Under the pieces are notes generated by a model, which had not been told where the DNA came from, searched no databases, and saw only the letters and a program-made list of their open reading frames with translations. Both the position numbers and the translations under genes were made by a program. Of a stretch of DNA of 64,000 nt, positions 1 to 12,299 are shown in pieces (the stretch's first letter is position 1; each line of letters starts with the position of its first letter). Source of the DNA: Pyrenopolyporus hunteri (Eukaryota > Ascomycota > Sordariomycetes > Xylariales > Hypoxylaceae); contig CADCXC010000005.1 of assembly GCA_902806595.1 (NCBI GenBank), positions 186,001 to 250,000 on the forward strand, written 5' to 3'.

Positions 1-1983
1 TTTTAAAAAATTAAATGCGAAAAAAATTAAAAAATTTATCGATAAAAACGTATTTTCGTTTAAAAAATACGATCTTATTAAATTTTACGATATTTAATTA
101 TTTAATTTTCGTATCGTTTAAAAAATTAAAAAAAAAAATATTTTATATTTTTTCAAAAAGTTTAAATTTATTATTTAAAGTTATAATAATAAAAGTAAAA
201 AAATAATATTAATATAATTATCGATTATATAACGATTAAATTAACGAATAATTATAATATTTATATTTATTTTTATAAAAAAAAATAAAAGTTTAATTAC
301 GCGATATTATATAAATTTATATATAATTAAAATTAAAGTTAAATCGTATTATTTTAATTCGATTATTTTTTATTTTTATATTTAAATATTTTTTTAATAC
401 GATTATAATAATTATAAGATTTTTATATAATATAATAAAAGTTAATATATATTAATAAATTATATATTTTAAATATTATAAAAAAAAATTTTAAATAATT
501 ATATTTACGTATAATTTATATTTATTAATATTAAAATCGATCGATTATTTCGAATTAATAAATATATAAATTAACGATACCTTCGAATTATTCGATGAAA
601 TATTCGATTAAATAAAAAATTAAAAACGAAAAAAAATAAGATTTTTAATTAAATTAAAAAAATATTTAATTATAAATCATTCGATTATTTTTAACGGATA
701 TATTATTATTATAAAAATTAACGAAATAATTTATTTACGTTAAAAAAATTAAAGAAAAAAAATTATTTTTATTAAAATCGATATTAACGATATAACGTAT
801 TAATACGTATAATAACGTATTTATAAAACGTATATCGCATTAATTTATTAATTTAAAATTACATATAATATATTCGAAATAATTTAATACCGTAAATTCG
901 AAATTATCGAAATTACGAAATTTAATAAACGATTTAATTAATAAAAAATAAATATCGATCGAAAATTATAATTTATATTTTTAAATTTAAAAATTATTAA
1001 ATTATTTATTTTCGTCGATAAATTATTTATAAATAATAAAAATTTAAATTTTTAAATTAAATATATTATATTTATTATAAATAAAATATTTTCGAAATTA
1101 TTTTTTAATATTAAAAATAATATCATTTATTAAAATTTAATTAAATTAAAACACGTTATATAAAACGTTTTAATAAACGAAATTTACGTTATAATATATA
1201 ACGTAAATATAATAATAATTTTTAAAATAACGATTTCGTTAATTAATAAAAAATTAAATTATTTAAATTTTTTTATTATTATTTATATTAATTTTTATTT
1301 ATTTTATAAATATTTAATTAAATTAAATACTACGAAAAAAAAAAAACTTATAATCGATATTATATTACTTCGATAATCGTACGAAAAATAAAAAATAACG
1401 AAAATCAAATAAATTTATAAAAAAAATAACCTTATCGACATTATAATAAAAAATAATATTAATAAAACATTAAAAACGTTTATTAATATAAATAATATTA
1501 TAATAAAATTATAAAAATAAATAAAAAAAAAAAAAAAAATTTATTATTATTAATAATTAAAAAAAAAAATTACGAAAAAAAAAAATTATTAATATAATTA
1601 TATAATTTTATATTAAAAAATTTATCGTAATAATAATAACGATAAATATATTTTTATTAAATATTTTATCGTTTTAAATAATAAAAATTTAAAATATATA
1701 TTTTAAAAAAATATATAAATATCGATTAATATAAAATTAATTAATTATATTTTTATATAAATAAATATAATAAATATAATATTTTTTTCGTAAATTTTTA
1801 TATTAAACGATTATATAATATCTTTTTTTCGATTTATTAATTAATAATTTTTTATTATTTAATATATTATATAATTTTATAAATAATTATTTAATTTAAT
1901 TTATATAATATATTAAATTTTAATTATTTTAATTAATATATTTTTAAAAAAAAATTTATTTTTTTAAAATTTTTTTTTTTTTT
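1..1983. repeat. AT-rich block with RIP-like, CpG-sparing mutation pattern
   Basis: The stretch is almost entirely A and T. The few C and G present sit mostly in CpG, less often in CpT/ApG, while CpA, TpG, CpC and GpG are nearly absent. No convincing protein reads through it; the one start-to-stop frame near 15-206 is low-complexity Lys/Phe/Ile/Asn sequence. Strand-symmetric loss of non-CpG cytosines is what C-to-T mutation of a repeat on both strands would leave, so I infer an old transposon or other repeat heavily hit by a RIP-like process. The original element cannot be recognised. The block ends abruptly near 1983, where ordinary composition begins. It continues to the left window edge, so its full length is unknown. 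Confidence 0.8.
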
Positions 1984-4421
1984 TACGTTTTACTACGCCA
2001 TAATACGCCATAATACGCCACGTTCGTACTCGTCATTTTTTTTCCAAATAAAGAATTTCCTTTTCTACCTACTATTTCTTTCTCTTCTACTCCTCTACCT
2101 CTATTACGCCATACCATGCCACGCCACACTACGCCACATCCAATACCTACTTGATCAAGTAAAAACGCTAGTCCCAATTCGATCGCCTGTTTTGAATCCA
2201 GCACAAAACCCCTCCTAAAACTCGGGCATACCTACCTAGGTACCTAGGTTCCCACCTATGTATATATCTTGCTACCAGTACACGTGCCGCTTATTACACA
2301 TAGGTAGAGGTTAGGTACTCAATTAAGGAGCAATTCATTCCTTTAGAAGTATGTGGTTCTGTGATCTGGATTATATGTAGTACGTACGTACTAACTTATT
2401 AATGTATCCCCTAAAACCGGTATTGAACGAGTAACCATAAGAGTGATACCCGGGTATTTCATCATACGATTATTTTATTGTCAGCTCGGCCGGGGGTGCT
2501 ATCCATCTTGGATAGGTACCTAGGTACTGTAAGGTATATAGCTTGGTCAGATTAGAATCGCGTACATATTACATAGTACATATATATGCACCGAATGTAG
2601 CGCTCGAAGAACGGCCACGCGACCTTGCCAACCTGCTTGGTAAAGGAAACTGTTCTGCATATAATACATAGTAGGGATGAAGGATGATATAAGAGATCCA
2701 CACATCGAGAGCTGGAGTCCGGAGACGGCTGCCCAATGCGTCGTAGCTTAGACTTTAAGATTCCTGCTAGCCGTTTGCTAAAAGTACGAAATCACGCACG
2801 GTCGGGTTAGTTCGCCTGCGTATCTGTGCCAGTAGCTTAGATAGTTACTTCCTGCAGCGGACATCTTAGGCACAAGTACCACTTACCGTAGATATGGGTA
2901 GGTGCGGGAAAGTACCTGTTCCCGACTACCTGTTTCAGGTTACGTATACATTAATAATCCCCCCAAAAATTAATGTAAGACGTTATCTTTTTCTTTCTTC
3001 AATGTTCTCATACCATATTCCTGATTCGTGGCCGTCCCCTGTGCACACGTACCTTGGTAGGTGTGTTATTTTATACCCATACGCGCAACAAACTGTCAAG
3101 AGGCCAAGACTGGAATGCGGCGAACGCTAAACCTGGGATTCGAAATTGAACTGAAAACAAGATTCGCCCATAAGAGCCTCGCCGGCTGGGCAGAAGCTTG
3201 ATGGACAGAGAGAAAAGACCCCGTTCAGCTCGGCTCGAAAGCTTGACTTATTAGGTAGCTGACAACTCTCGGCGTCGCTGGCGAATTAGCGTCTTGTGTC
3301 ATCGAAGGGTTCTGTCCAAGCTTCCATGCAGTTGGCATTTCCGCCAATGACCTGCTCCAACCGAGGTTTTAGACCCCTTTCGGCGAACGGCCTTGCTCGT
3401 ATACTGGTACTTTTGGAAATACACGCCGTATAATTGGGTCGTCGACACTAACGCCAACGATACAACGTAGCAACATCCATGGGTTCGATGGGGTCGCTTT
3501 CAGCTAATCACCTTCCCATTCCGGCAGTAGATTCCCAAGAGTACGGGGGGCGTCACCCCCAGCCGTGCTCGACGGATGTAACTCGGTGATATACGCTAAT
3601 GGCTAGTCCCGATTCGAGTTCCATGCCCTCTTTTCACGACTCGGTTGGCGTCGACGGGCGGCCATCTTTTCCCTCTGCCTCTGAAGGGGGTGACAGGGGG
3701 ATAGTCCCCCAAATACCCAACTATGGTAGCCCCCGGCTAAGTAAAGGCCCGCATGGGTGGCCCTCAGAGATAACGGCTACTATGCTATACCCCATCCTGA
3801 CTGGTCGCCGTTCCATGCTCGAGACCAAAAGGATTGATACGGTATGTCCGACAATATGGATCTGGTCCGTCGCTAGCAAAATACAAGCAATTTCTGCGCG
3901 TAGTCCTCTCTCATCTTCGCCTCCTCTGAAGCCTCGCCGCAGGCCGAGAACTATTTGTCGCATGGTTTGGCATGGTTATTACTGATACGAGGCTCACCCT
4001 AACGACCTAATTCGGTAGGTTCGATATGCGGCAGTAATTATCCGCGCGAACCCCATATGCCCTCGTTTGCTCCTCTCCCTCTCTCACACACCTCTCACAC
4101 ACATACACAGCTCGCGCGCAGGCTGCTAGTATAGTGCGGGCCGCCCTGGGCTTTTTTAGCATAAATCCCACGGTCCCCTTCGCTGCCACCCTGACTTGGT
4201 CGAACCTTGCTTCTCTCTTTCTCTTCTAGCACCTCAATTATCCGTACAACTGTGAAGTTGTCTAGACGGGGATTAGCAATGGGTATGTTGAATACCGAAT
4301 ACTTCACTGAAGGACATCACGATGTCGCTCATATATTGGACACGTTCGCTTACAAGCGATAGGCAACTCAACGGAACTCGGGCGTGCCTCGAGCACTAAT
4401 TCGCCGATCGATGAGGAGAAG
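1984..4421. other. Intergenic stretch without a recognisable gene
   Basis: The first 150 bases contain clustered copies of a short ACGCCA(T/C)A-type unit (1985-2025 and 2104-2140), directly at the edge of the AT-rich block. TAGGTACC-type motifs occur at 2229-2255 and 2513-2526. Several open frames of 60-128 codons exist (for example 3599-3985) but have no recognisable domains and overlap frames on the other strand. The last 300 bases are likely the promoter and leader of the transporter at 4422. A CT-rich run lies at 4068-4110. Confidence 0.6.
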
Positions 4422-6285
4422 ATGTCCAAAACACCTCCCGGCGATTCCCATGCCCCGTACCTCGATCCCTCCATAATGGAGGCAGATTACGAGGGCAAGC
4501 CCACCGAGGAGGACCTGAAGACTCTGCGCCGAGTTCCCGGCAAACTCCCCATCGTCGCCTACTTAATCTGCGTCGTGGAGTTCTGCGAACGAGCTTCTTA
4601 CTACGGCGTCCAGCCCTTAATTAGTAACTATGTCAATCGCCCCTTACCCGACGGCGGAAACGGCTACGGTGCGCCTCCGCGGGGGGACCAGCAGACAGCC
4701 GGCGCTTTGGGCATGGGAACCGTCACAGCAAATGCCATTACCCAGTCCTTCAGTATGTTAGCGTACGCGCTACCTATGCTGTTCGGTTGGCTCGCGGATG
4801 TGAAGACCGGCCGCTTTGCTCTCATCTGCTGGGGTGTGGGTGTTTTTGGTGTTGCTCACGTCTTGATGGTTGCTGCCGGCGCAAAAGACCTCCTAGCGGC
4901 CGGCACGGCCAAGGTTCCCTACTTCCTCTCTGTTTACATCCTATCAGTTGGTGCTGGTAAGTTGCCGATTCAAAATGAATTTCCCCAAATGAATAAAGAC
5001 TAATTGGACCACTTCAGCCATGTTCAAGCCTAACGTTTCTCCCCTCCTGCTCGACCAGATGACTACGACCGTCCCTAAGGTTATCACGCTGGAAAGTGGT
5101 GAGCGCGTGATTCAAGACCCTGAATCTACAACCGAACGGGTCATGCTGTGGTTCTATCTTTTGATTAATATCGGCGGCTTCATGGGAGTCGCTACATCTT
5201 ACTCAGAGAAATACGTCGGCTGGTGGCTTGCATTCTTGATCCCTCTCCTGCTTTACCTTCCCCTTCCGATCCTCCTCTGGTTCCTCTACAAGCGTTTGAT
5301 CCTTCATCCTCCCGGTGGCAGCGATCTTGGCAACGTCTTCCGTATTCTAGGGATTTGCCTCCGACGCGGCGGAGTCAAGAAAATCGGTCGTCACGGTTTC
5401 TGGGATCTAGCTAAGCCATCGAACATCGCAGCCGCGGGCCTTAACATGCCTACGGCTTGGAACGACGAGTTTGTCGAAGATGTCCGACGAACCTTCCAGG
5501 CAACCGGTATCTTCTGCTTCTTCCCGATTCAATACATCAATGACAATGGTCTTGGTGCTGCCGCTAGTTTCCTATCGACGATGTTGGAGACAAACGGTGT
5601 CCCTAACGACGTCATTAGCAACTTCAATTCGCTGAGCATCATTGCAATGGCTCCTGTCCTCAACTACGGCCTATACCCGCTCCTGCGGAAGTTTAATATC
5701 CATTACGGCCCCGTCGCACGCATCACGACCGGTCTTGCAATGTCCTCGCTCGGCGGCGCCGGATATACCATCCTGAACTATTACGCCTACCAGCAATCTC
5801 CTTGCGGTGAATACGGGTCCAGTGATTGCAAAGTAGGAACGGGCGTAGCGCCTATCAGCATTTGGTGGATGGCTATTCCTTTCGCCGTTGGTGGTATCTC
5901 GGAATTGTTCGTTAATGTCCCGGCCTACGGTATCGCATATTCGCGCGCACCCGTCAATATGAGGGGTCTCGTCTCGGCGCTGAACCTGTTCAACACGGCC
6001 ATAGCCTACGCCATTGGCTTGGCTTGCTCTTCCGTTATCACGGACCCGTACTTGACGTGGGACTTCGGCGGTCCGGCCATCGCTGGCGGTGTCTTGACCA
6101 TTATTTTCTACTTCACCTTCCGACACATCGACCAAGAGGAGTACGTCCTCAGCCAGAACAAGGACTACCATCTTAAGCTCGAGGGCACCGTCAACGTGGT
6201 GGGCGAGAATGAGTTGAACAAGAGCATCAACCGGCCAGCGCCTATCGCCGAGAACGAGGAGATGATGATCTCGCAGAAGCAATAG
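4422..6285 (+). CDS. POT/PTR2-family proton-coupled oligopeptide transporter
   Basis: This multi-pass plasma-membrane transporter of the proton-dependent oligopeptide (POT/PTR2) family imports di- and tripeptides with protons. Exon 1 is 4422-4956, a 61-nt intron runs 4957-5017 (GTAAGT donor, CTAAT branch point, TTCAG acceptor), and exon 2 is 5018-6285, giving 600 residues, the usual family size. The first helix carries the hallmark ExxER motif (EFCERASYYG). A second signature, FYLLINIGG, opens exon 2, followed by many hydrophobic helices and a hydrophilic C-terminal tail. The start ATG at 4422 is the first in frame and precedes a polar N-terminus typical of fungal PTR2. The closest named family member is yeast PTR2, but paralogues are common in ascomycetes, so the precise substrate is not claimed. 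Next downstream, on the other strand, is a secreted RNase gene. Confidence 0.95.
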
Positions 6286-6971
6286 TCTTGTCTGCTTCGC
6301 GTGGATGTTTTCTCGTTGTTGTTCTGTATGTGTAAATGTGTATTATGAGCCATCGGTGTGGATGTGTGCCCAGCGGGTGCCGGGTTGGGGAAAGAAGAGT
6401 TACGCATAACTGCCGTTGTATGTCTCCCTAGCATAAGTAACGGTCTCCAGCTGAGTTCTTGTTTGATTATAAGAAGCGGCTAGCAATGATACCTTATTCA
6501 AATATAATATATCCTGATACCTTGTTATTGTCGAGCAAACATCTTGGTCACTGTATCGATATTACGGTCTAGGCATGCAATCTTGAATAGACCGGTATCA
6601 GCTCTGGTGATTTCATTGTGAGTGACTACGCGTGTAGTAGGACGATATTTTAGAAGGGTGGCATGAGTGGGAGCAATAAGTCGACATTGAATATGGTCAT
6701 AATACGTCTACTAATCGTATATCTTGACTGTTATTCGACTATGGATACGACGAATTTCTCACAATGGGACTGATATGAACATAAATTTTGAATCAGAACT
6801 GCGTGCTATATACATCTGTAGGAATTGATATACGACCTTTCGTACTCGAACGTAGGTACCTAGGTACCTAGCTATCACGTATAAAATATACACAGAACGC
6901 CATAACTAGCGACACAAGGGAGCAAAGGATAGATGCAGATTACCCTCTCTCTGTCAGGGGCGGCGCGCAAC
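6286..6971. other. Intergenic, between converging transporter and RNase genes
   Basis: This should contain both 3' ends. A palindromic TAGGTACCTAGGTACCTAG run sits at about 6853-6872. I see no further gene. Confidence 0.6.
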
Positions 6972-7563
6972 TCAAGTGCACTCGACGAAGTTGTTACCGC
7001 TCGCACCCGTATGCGTGATAGCCCCCTGGAAGTCTCCGGCCTCGTTGAAGACGACGCGGTCCGCGCCGGGGCTGCCGCCGTCGTAGGGCTCGAAGCTGCT
7101 TAGGATGGGGAATTCGTAGTAGGGCGCCGCGCCCGGAAAGTCGAAACCCTCGCGGTTGTTGTACTGGTGGGGGTAGTCGTTGGAACCTGTTATATAGAGG
7201 GTACTGTTTAATTACTGGGCCAGATGTGTGGGAGTGTAGTAGACTGGGATGAGCGAATGGTTGACGTACCGACAGTCTGGCCAGACTGGTGCAGAGAATA
7301 CCCCTGTTTGACGGCTTCGTCGATGTCTTCTTGCCAGTAGCATACCTTGCCGCACGTGGCCACGCAGGTTTGGTCCTGTCTCGCTGCTACCTTCTCCGGC
7401 ACCACAAGGGCCGAGACATTCGCTACGGACACGGCGGCCAGGAGAACGGCTGAAATAATCTAAGTGAGGGGAGAAACTGCGTATAAGTGCCTGGTCTGAT
7501 ACGACATACAGGGGGGTTTGGGCGGTAACTCGTTACTAAAAGACATACCTTAGAACCGAACAT
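6972..7563 (-). CDS. Secreted guanyl-specific ribonuclease, RNase T1/F1 family
   Basis: This is an extracellular RNase of the microbial N1/T1 type, which cleaves single-stranded RNA 3' of G through a 2',3'-cyclic phosphate. There are three exons on the minus strand: 7563-7549, 7459-7270 and 7186-6972. The introns are 89 and 83 nt with GTATGT and GTACGT donors, and the product is 139 residues. The acceptor at 7460 was chosen over a nearby AG because only it restores frame, and it produces a textbook signal peptide (MFGSKIISAVLLAAVSVANVSA). The mature part shows all catalytic positions of the family in order: His in the YPH segment, Glu in YYEFP, Arg in ADRVVF and His in THTGASGNN. Conserved cysteines are present, including the terminal VECT. 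Fungal ribotoxins share this fold but carry long insertions that are absent here, so an ordinary T1-type RNase is the best call. It likely serves nutrient scavenging or interaction with other organisms. Confidence 0.93.
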
Positions 7564-9692
7564 GATGGGCTGAGACAGCGCTAAGCTACTGGAATGGGAG
7601 AGAGGAGTGATAGTAGCTTCGGCCTGCAAAGCAAGGGACGGATGCTAGCGGCGTCCCGAGAGCAGCAGGAGCGGGAGCATCCAGCCTAGTACTTATACTC
7701 GAGACAAGATAGCAGGCATAATCTCCGGTCCAACATGTGAATATCCAATCCAAGGCGGCCGACCAAACGAATGGGTCGAACCACTGGCCAGGAACCAGGC
7801 TGTGAGATCGTCATGCAAGTATTCGGCATTACTATGTGCTCGCCCTGCGCGACATCGAACACGCCAGGTCCCTAGCGTCGAGCAGAACGGGTTGCACGAC
7901 GTAGATCGGAGTATCTCGTGGCCAGGGGTGGCTGCACACCTGCCTTCCGCTTTGGGGGATCTCACGCCCCCGGACATTCAAACCACCTACGTAGGTAGGT
8001 AGGTATACATGGTAGGTAGGTAGGTATGCATGGTAGGTGTCTGTCTTAGATCTCTACGTGCGTGCGGATATACATACAGACATAGCACTTCGCTCGGCCC
8101 ATCTCAGCCTATTACATACTACCCAATCTACATGTAGGCGACGCGGCATATGAAAGGGGCAACCCGGGGGGGAAGCTTCGGTCGCGGTGGGCACGGCACG
8201 ATAGCGGGTTCGGCGACGTGATTGGGCAGAGGGCTCAGCTCGGCGGGCGGCAGATCGACGCTGGTGTTGCGGTGCGTCGGTGATTCACCTGCCTATCAGC
8301 GCAAGATCTACCGCCCCTAAGATTCGCTTGGCTGGTGAGATGTCACCGCTCGCTAGCGTATAGAGCGCGGCAGAGGAAAGTAAAGTATGTAGAATCTATA
8401 GAGCATAGCTGCGTCTACCCTCTTGAACGTATTGTATTAATACCTATCTGGTAGTTGGAAGCGGAAGTGGAAGTGGAAGCGGAAGTGGAAGGGGAAGGGG
8501 AAGGGAGGGGAAAACGGCTTGTCCAGTGTCTCGCATTTGGGGGATACTAGGTACCAGATACCTATGCATAGGTACCTATGTACCCAGATCTTATGAGTCT
8601 ATGAGTTTATCGGAGCAAGGGCAAGGGCTAAGGTAAATGCTATCGATATACGTACCTGCGTAAAGGGTACCGAATTTTGGGTTCCCTACCTAAATATAAG
8701 TTTCTTCCCTCTTATTTTCCTCTATCCCGCCCTTCTCGCTCTAATCCGCATCTTCTGGTCGGCATCATCTCCTAATGGCAAAGTAAACCCCGTGACTCGA
8801 ATCACATCAGCTTATTGCTGGGAATATTGAATCTCACTGAAGAAAACGATCCGTCTGTTGGCGTATTCTTATCTGCAAGACGCGCCGAATTCGTCCGCTC
8901 GTGCGTCGCTAAATCGAACATCAGACGAGCTCTCTATTTTAGGGGCCCAGTCGGAGATGACTCGCACGAAGCAATACAGATAAACATTTCAGATTCAGAC
9001 GGCCCAGGTCGAGACTTTTCTTCGTGTGCGAGATATTGACCTCGGCATTGCGGCGGCTGATGCGCATCCCGAGTACGCATACCGTCCCATAGGTTAACGT
9101 TGAACTTGGTGACACCCATCACCAGAAATCGCTTCATTCTAACTCGAATCCGACCATGAATTATGTATGAATAGGTACCTACCTAGGTACCTACGTCTCT
9201 ACCTAAGTAGGTAAATAACGCCCTGACACGCGACGACGCGAAAGGTAAAGGGCGGGCTCGTCACCACGATTCATATTCTCACCTCACCATTAGCCCCTAT
9301 ACAACTGCGCCCGTGCTGATTTAATGGAGAACGAGAAGGATCTAATGCGGTGAATGTCTTCCCCGCAATCCCGTTGAGAAATCCTGCCTCGCTCCCCAGA
9401 CCAGAAGATCTGGAGCGGCGAATTATATGCAATGCGGCTGAAAACCACCCAAGAATTGAGTTTTACTACGTCCTGGATTGGTAATCGAATGCGATAATTC
9501 GGCCCGTGGCATCGGTCCGTGTAAGCGTATATGAGGTAGCAAGTACTTAGCTAGCTACCTTTGAAGGTATACAAAGATTTTCACGATAATTGCGGTGTGC
9601 CATTCTCTTAAATTCCGAGACTTGCGTTCCGGTACGGTTCAACTTCATCTTCTGCCAATGCACACTTGTCCTATAGAGGCTGCGTGCTAGCA
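7564..9692. other. Intergenic region with short repeats
   Basis: No gene is supported. GTAG tandem runs lie at about 7987-8035, a GGAAGY purine repeat (six-base unit) at 8457-8510, and TAGGTACC-type palindromes at 8563-8582 and 9174-9200. The last few hundred bases should hold the promoter of the GMC gene starting at 9693. Confidence 0.6.
8457..8510. repeat. GGAAGY purine microsatellite
   Basis: About nine imperfect copies of a six-base GGAAG(T/C) unit decay into GGGGAA. It is strictly purine on the plus strand. Confidence 0.85.
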
Positions 9693-11634
9693 ATGAAGCA
9701 GCTCGCCCCTTTAGCAGTGTTGACGCTGAGTGTCAAGGTGAAATGCGAGTCGTTTGACTACGTAATTGCTGGCGCCGGGACTTGCGGGCTTGTACTCGCA
9801 AACCGCCTGTCCGAAAACCCGGATGTTAGAGTCGCAGTTATCGAACCCGGCGGCGACGTGCGCAATAATCCCAACGTCACGGAAGTTGGCGGGTTCCTTC
9901 TCGCATTAGGCACCGATATCGATTGGCAGTACACCACGACGCCGCAGTTGGGGGGCGGTAACAAGTCAATCCCTTTCCACGCTGGTAAAGCCATTGGCGG
10001 GACTAGCACGATTAATGGTAGGGCACGCACGATCTAGTCTTCTCAACTACCGGTTAACTAACCCGTCTACCTAGGTATGACTTACATCCGAGGCGACAAG
10101 GCTGAATTCGACGCTTGGGAGTCCCTCGGGAACCCTGGGTGGAACTGGGATACGCTGTATCCCTACTTTAAACAAGTCGAGCAGTTCTCGCCCCCCACCG
10201 CAGCTCAGCAGGCCGCAGGCGCTAGTTTCAATTCGAAATATCACGGCGAGAACGGAAATGTGAAAACGGGATACCCATTCCGGCTACTCAACGGAACCCT
10301 CCATGAGCTAGCTCGGCAAACTTGGGAGCACTTGGGCTATCCTCTAAATCCAGACGTCAACAGCGGGGATACACGCGGTTTTGACGTTTGGCCACAGACA
10401 TTGGACAGAGATGCGAACGTCCGAGAAGACGCTGCTCGGGCCTATTATTATCCCATTGAGAAGAGACCTAACCTTAAGATTATTAAGGGGACGGTGACGA
10501 GGATGACATGGGAGAACACGCTGGTCCATAGCGACGCCCTCACGGCCGATGGCGTGGAATATCGAGACTCCGATGGTCAAGCTGCCGTTATCAAAGCAAG
10601 GAGAGAAGTCTTGTTGTCTGCGGGGGCTCTCAGGAGCCCATTGATACTTGAGCGTTCTGGAATTGGGAACCCGGAGTAAGTAGAACGCTGATCGGGCGTT
10701 AGGTGCATAAGAGACACTAACACGATTAGGATCCTCGGAAAGCTCGGCATAGAGACCATAATAGATCTCCCCGGGGTAGGCGAGCATCTACAAGACCAGC
10801 CAAACACTTCGCTGGGATATTCGTCGAAGATCAATGTAACAGGAACTGTACCCTACGCAACCTTCGCGACGGCCGAAGACATATTCGGCGATCGGACTTC
10901 CCTCATAGCGTCGGTAACAGACGCAAAATTGTCAGAGTGGGCTCAGAGGGTTTCGGACAACAACAATGGGGCCATCGACGCCCACCAACTAGAAAGGATA
11001 TTCCGCCTACAGCACGATCTGATTTTTAAAAGCAATGTCACGATTGCTGAGACTTTAACGTCGGCTTCTGGGAATATCTTGTTCTCTGCGTTTTGGCCCC
11101 TGCTCCCTTTCTCTCGAGGCAGCGTCCACCTTAAGTCAGCTGAAGATATCGACGATCCGGCGATCAATCCGGCGTACCTCCTAATTGATTTTGACCTTGT
11201 CCTTCAAACCGAGCTTGGGCGCCTCTCACAAGAGCTCTGGCATGCGAGCCCTATAAGCGACCTGGTGATCAGCAATTCGATCCCGGGAGACTCAATCCTA
11301 CCCTATAACGCCACTGATGCCCAGTGGACGGAGTTCATTGCGAGTACCTGTAAGTACTCCAACGTGATGGTCACACTACATGTAGTGAATACGGTGCTCT
11401 AGCAGCGCCATTCTAACCGCATCCACAGTGACGCCTAACCATCATCCAATTGGCTCAGCCTCGATGATGTCCAGCGAGCTCGGAGGAGTGGTCGATCCGC
11501 AGCTCAAGGTATACGGCACCAGGAACGTGCGCGTAGTCGATGCGTCTGTGTTGCCAATGCAGATTAGCGGCCACTTAACTGCTACGCTCTATGCAGCAGC
11601 CGAGAGGGCTGCGCAGTTCATCAAAAACGCCTAG
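9693..11634 (+). CDS. Secreted GMC oxidoreductase, glucose-oxidase-like (AA3-type)
   Basis: This FAD-dependent glucose-methanol-choline family oxidoreductase is probably secreted. It has four exons: 9693-10017, 10075-10675, 10730-11349 and 11429-11634. Three introns (57, 54 and 79 nt) carry GT-AG ends, and the first has a clear CTAAC branch point. The product is 583 residues, the size of glucose oxidase. A hydrophobic leader precedes the Rossmann FAD motif GAGTCG. A second FAD loop (AIGGTSTINGMTYIRG) is built across intron 1. The C-terminal catalytic His lies in NHHPIGSASM and the second His in SGHLTATLY, matching the His/His pair of glucose oxidase. Segments such as FDVWPQTLDRDANVREDAAR and ILERSGIGNPE align best in memory with glucose oxidases rather than aryl-alcohol oxidases. 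The sugar or alcohol substrate is not certain. The enzyme would make hydrogen peroxide or reduce quinones. Confidence 0.9.
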
Positions 11635-12299
11635 TTAGCTCTAGGTGGCCTGGACCGTTGGGCTGCATTCCTACCCTATGTCCTTGGTATTTTAAACTTG
11701 AATTGATGAAATGAATCATCCATTACCCTGCCGCCAAGTAATCAAGCTTGCCTACCCAGGTACCTGTAGTCATACCATATGACCGTCGCGTGTACCTAGT
11801 TATGTCACATAGACATAGCCAGTACAGCCCCTGGCACCGACGTCCGAAAAGCCATAAAATCAGAAGTACTAAGTGATAGGTTGTTTCGTACGGCGGAATC
11901 GTAAGGCGTACTTCTTTTTATTGATTTTTTTTTCTTCCAACATAGAAGGCTCTGGAGAGCTATTGGCAATGTATCTATGAGGGTGTGTAGCACAACCTGA
12001 TGGCTTGGACTGGCTGCGTCTCTACCCTGCTTCGCCTTCCGCCAACTCACCAGTACATTTCGCTCCATGCTACAGCCTCGTTTCCTTTCCTTCTTTATTT
12101 TCTCACTGACATAACTGACTCGTTGTTGATTCTCTTCCATTATCTCTTTACGCGCTATTCCTCGCCCGAGGATCTAAATCTAACTTATCTTCCTTACTCC
12201 TTACTCCTTACTGCTCTTTCCAAGTTATCTTGAACCTACACTCCTTATATCTTTTCTATCGATAGACTCTAAGTAGATTTTGAACGTTCATCCGCGGCC
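11635..12299. other. Intergenic; leader of the NLR-like gene
   Basis: There is a TAGGTACC-type motif near 11757. A strongly pyrimidine-rich stretch at 12040-12240 is typical of a fungal 5' leader upstream of the ATG at 12300. Confidence 0.55.

Noticed and set aside
1..1983. Mitochondrial DNA or a centromere core
   Set aside because: No mitochondrial genes are seen and the CpG-limited composition points to mutational decay; a centromere cannot be judged from 2 kb.
3599..3985. 128-codon open frame upstream of the transporter
   Set aside because: No domain, odd composition, and an overlapping frame of similar quality on the other strand.
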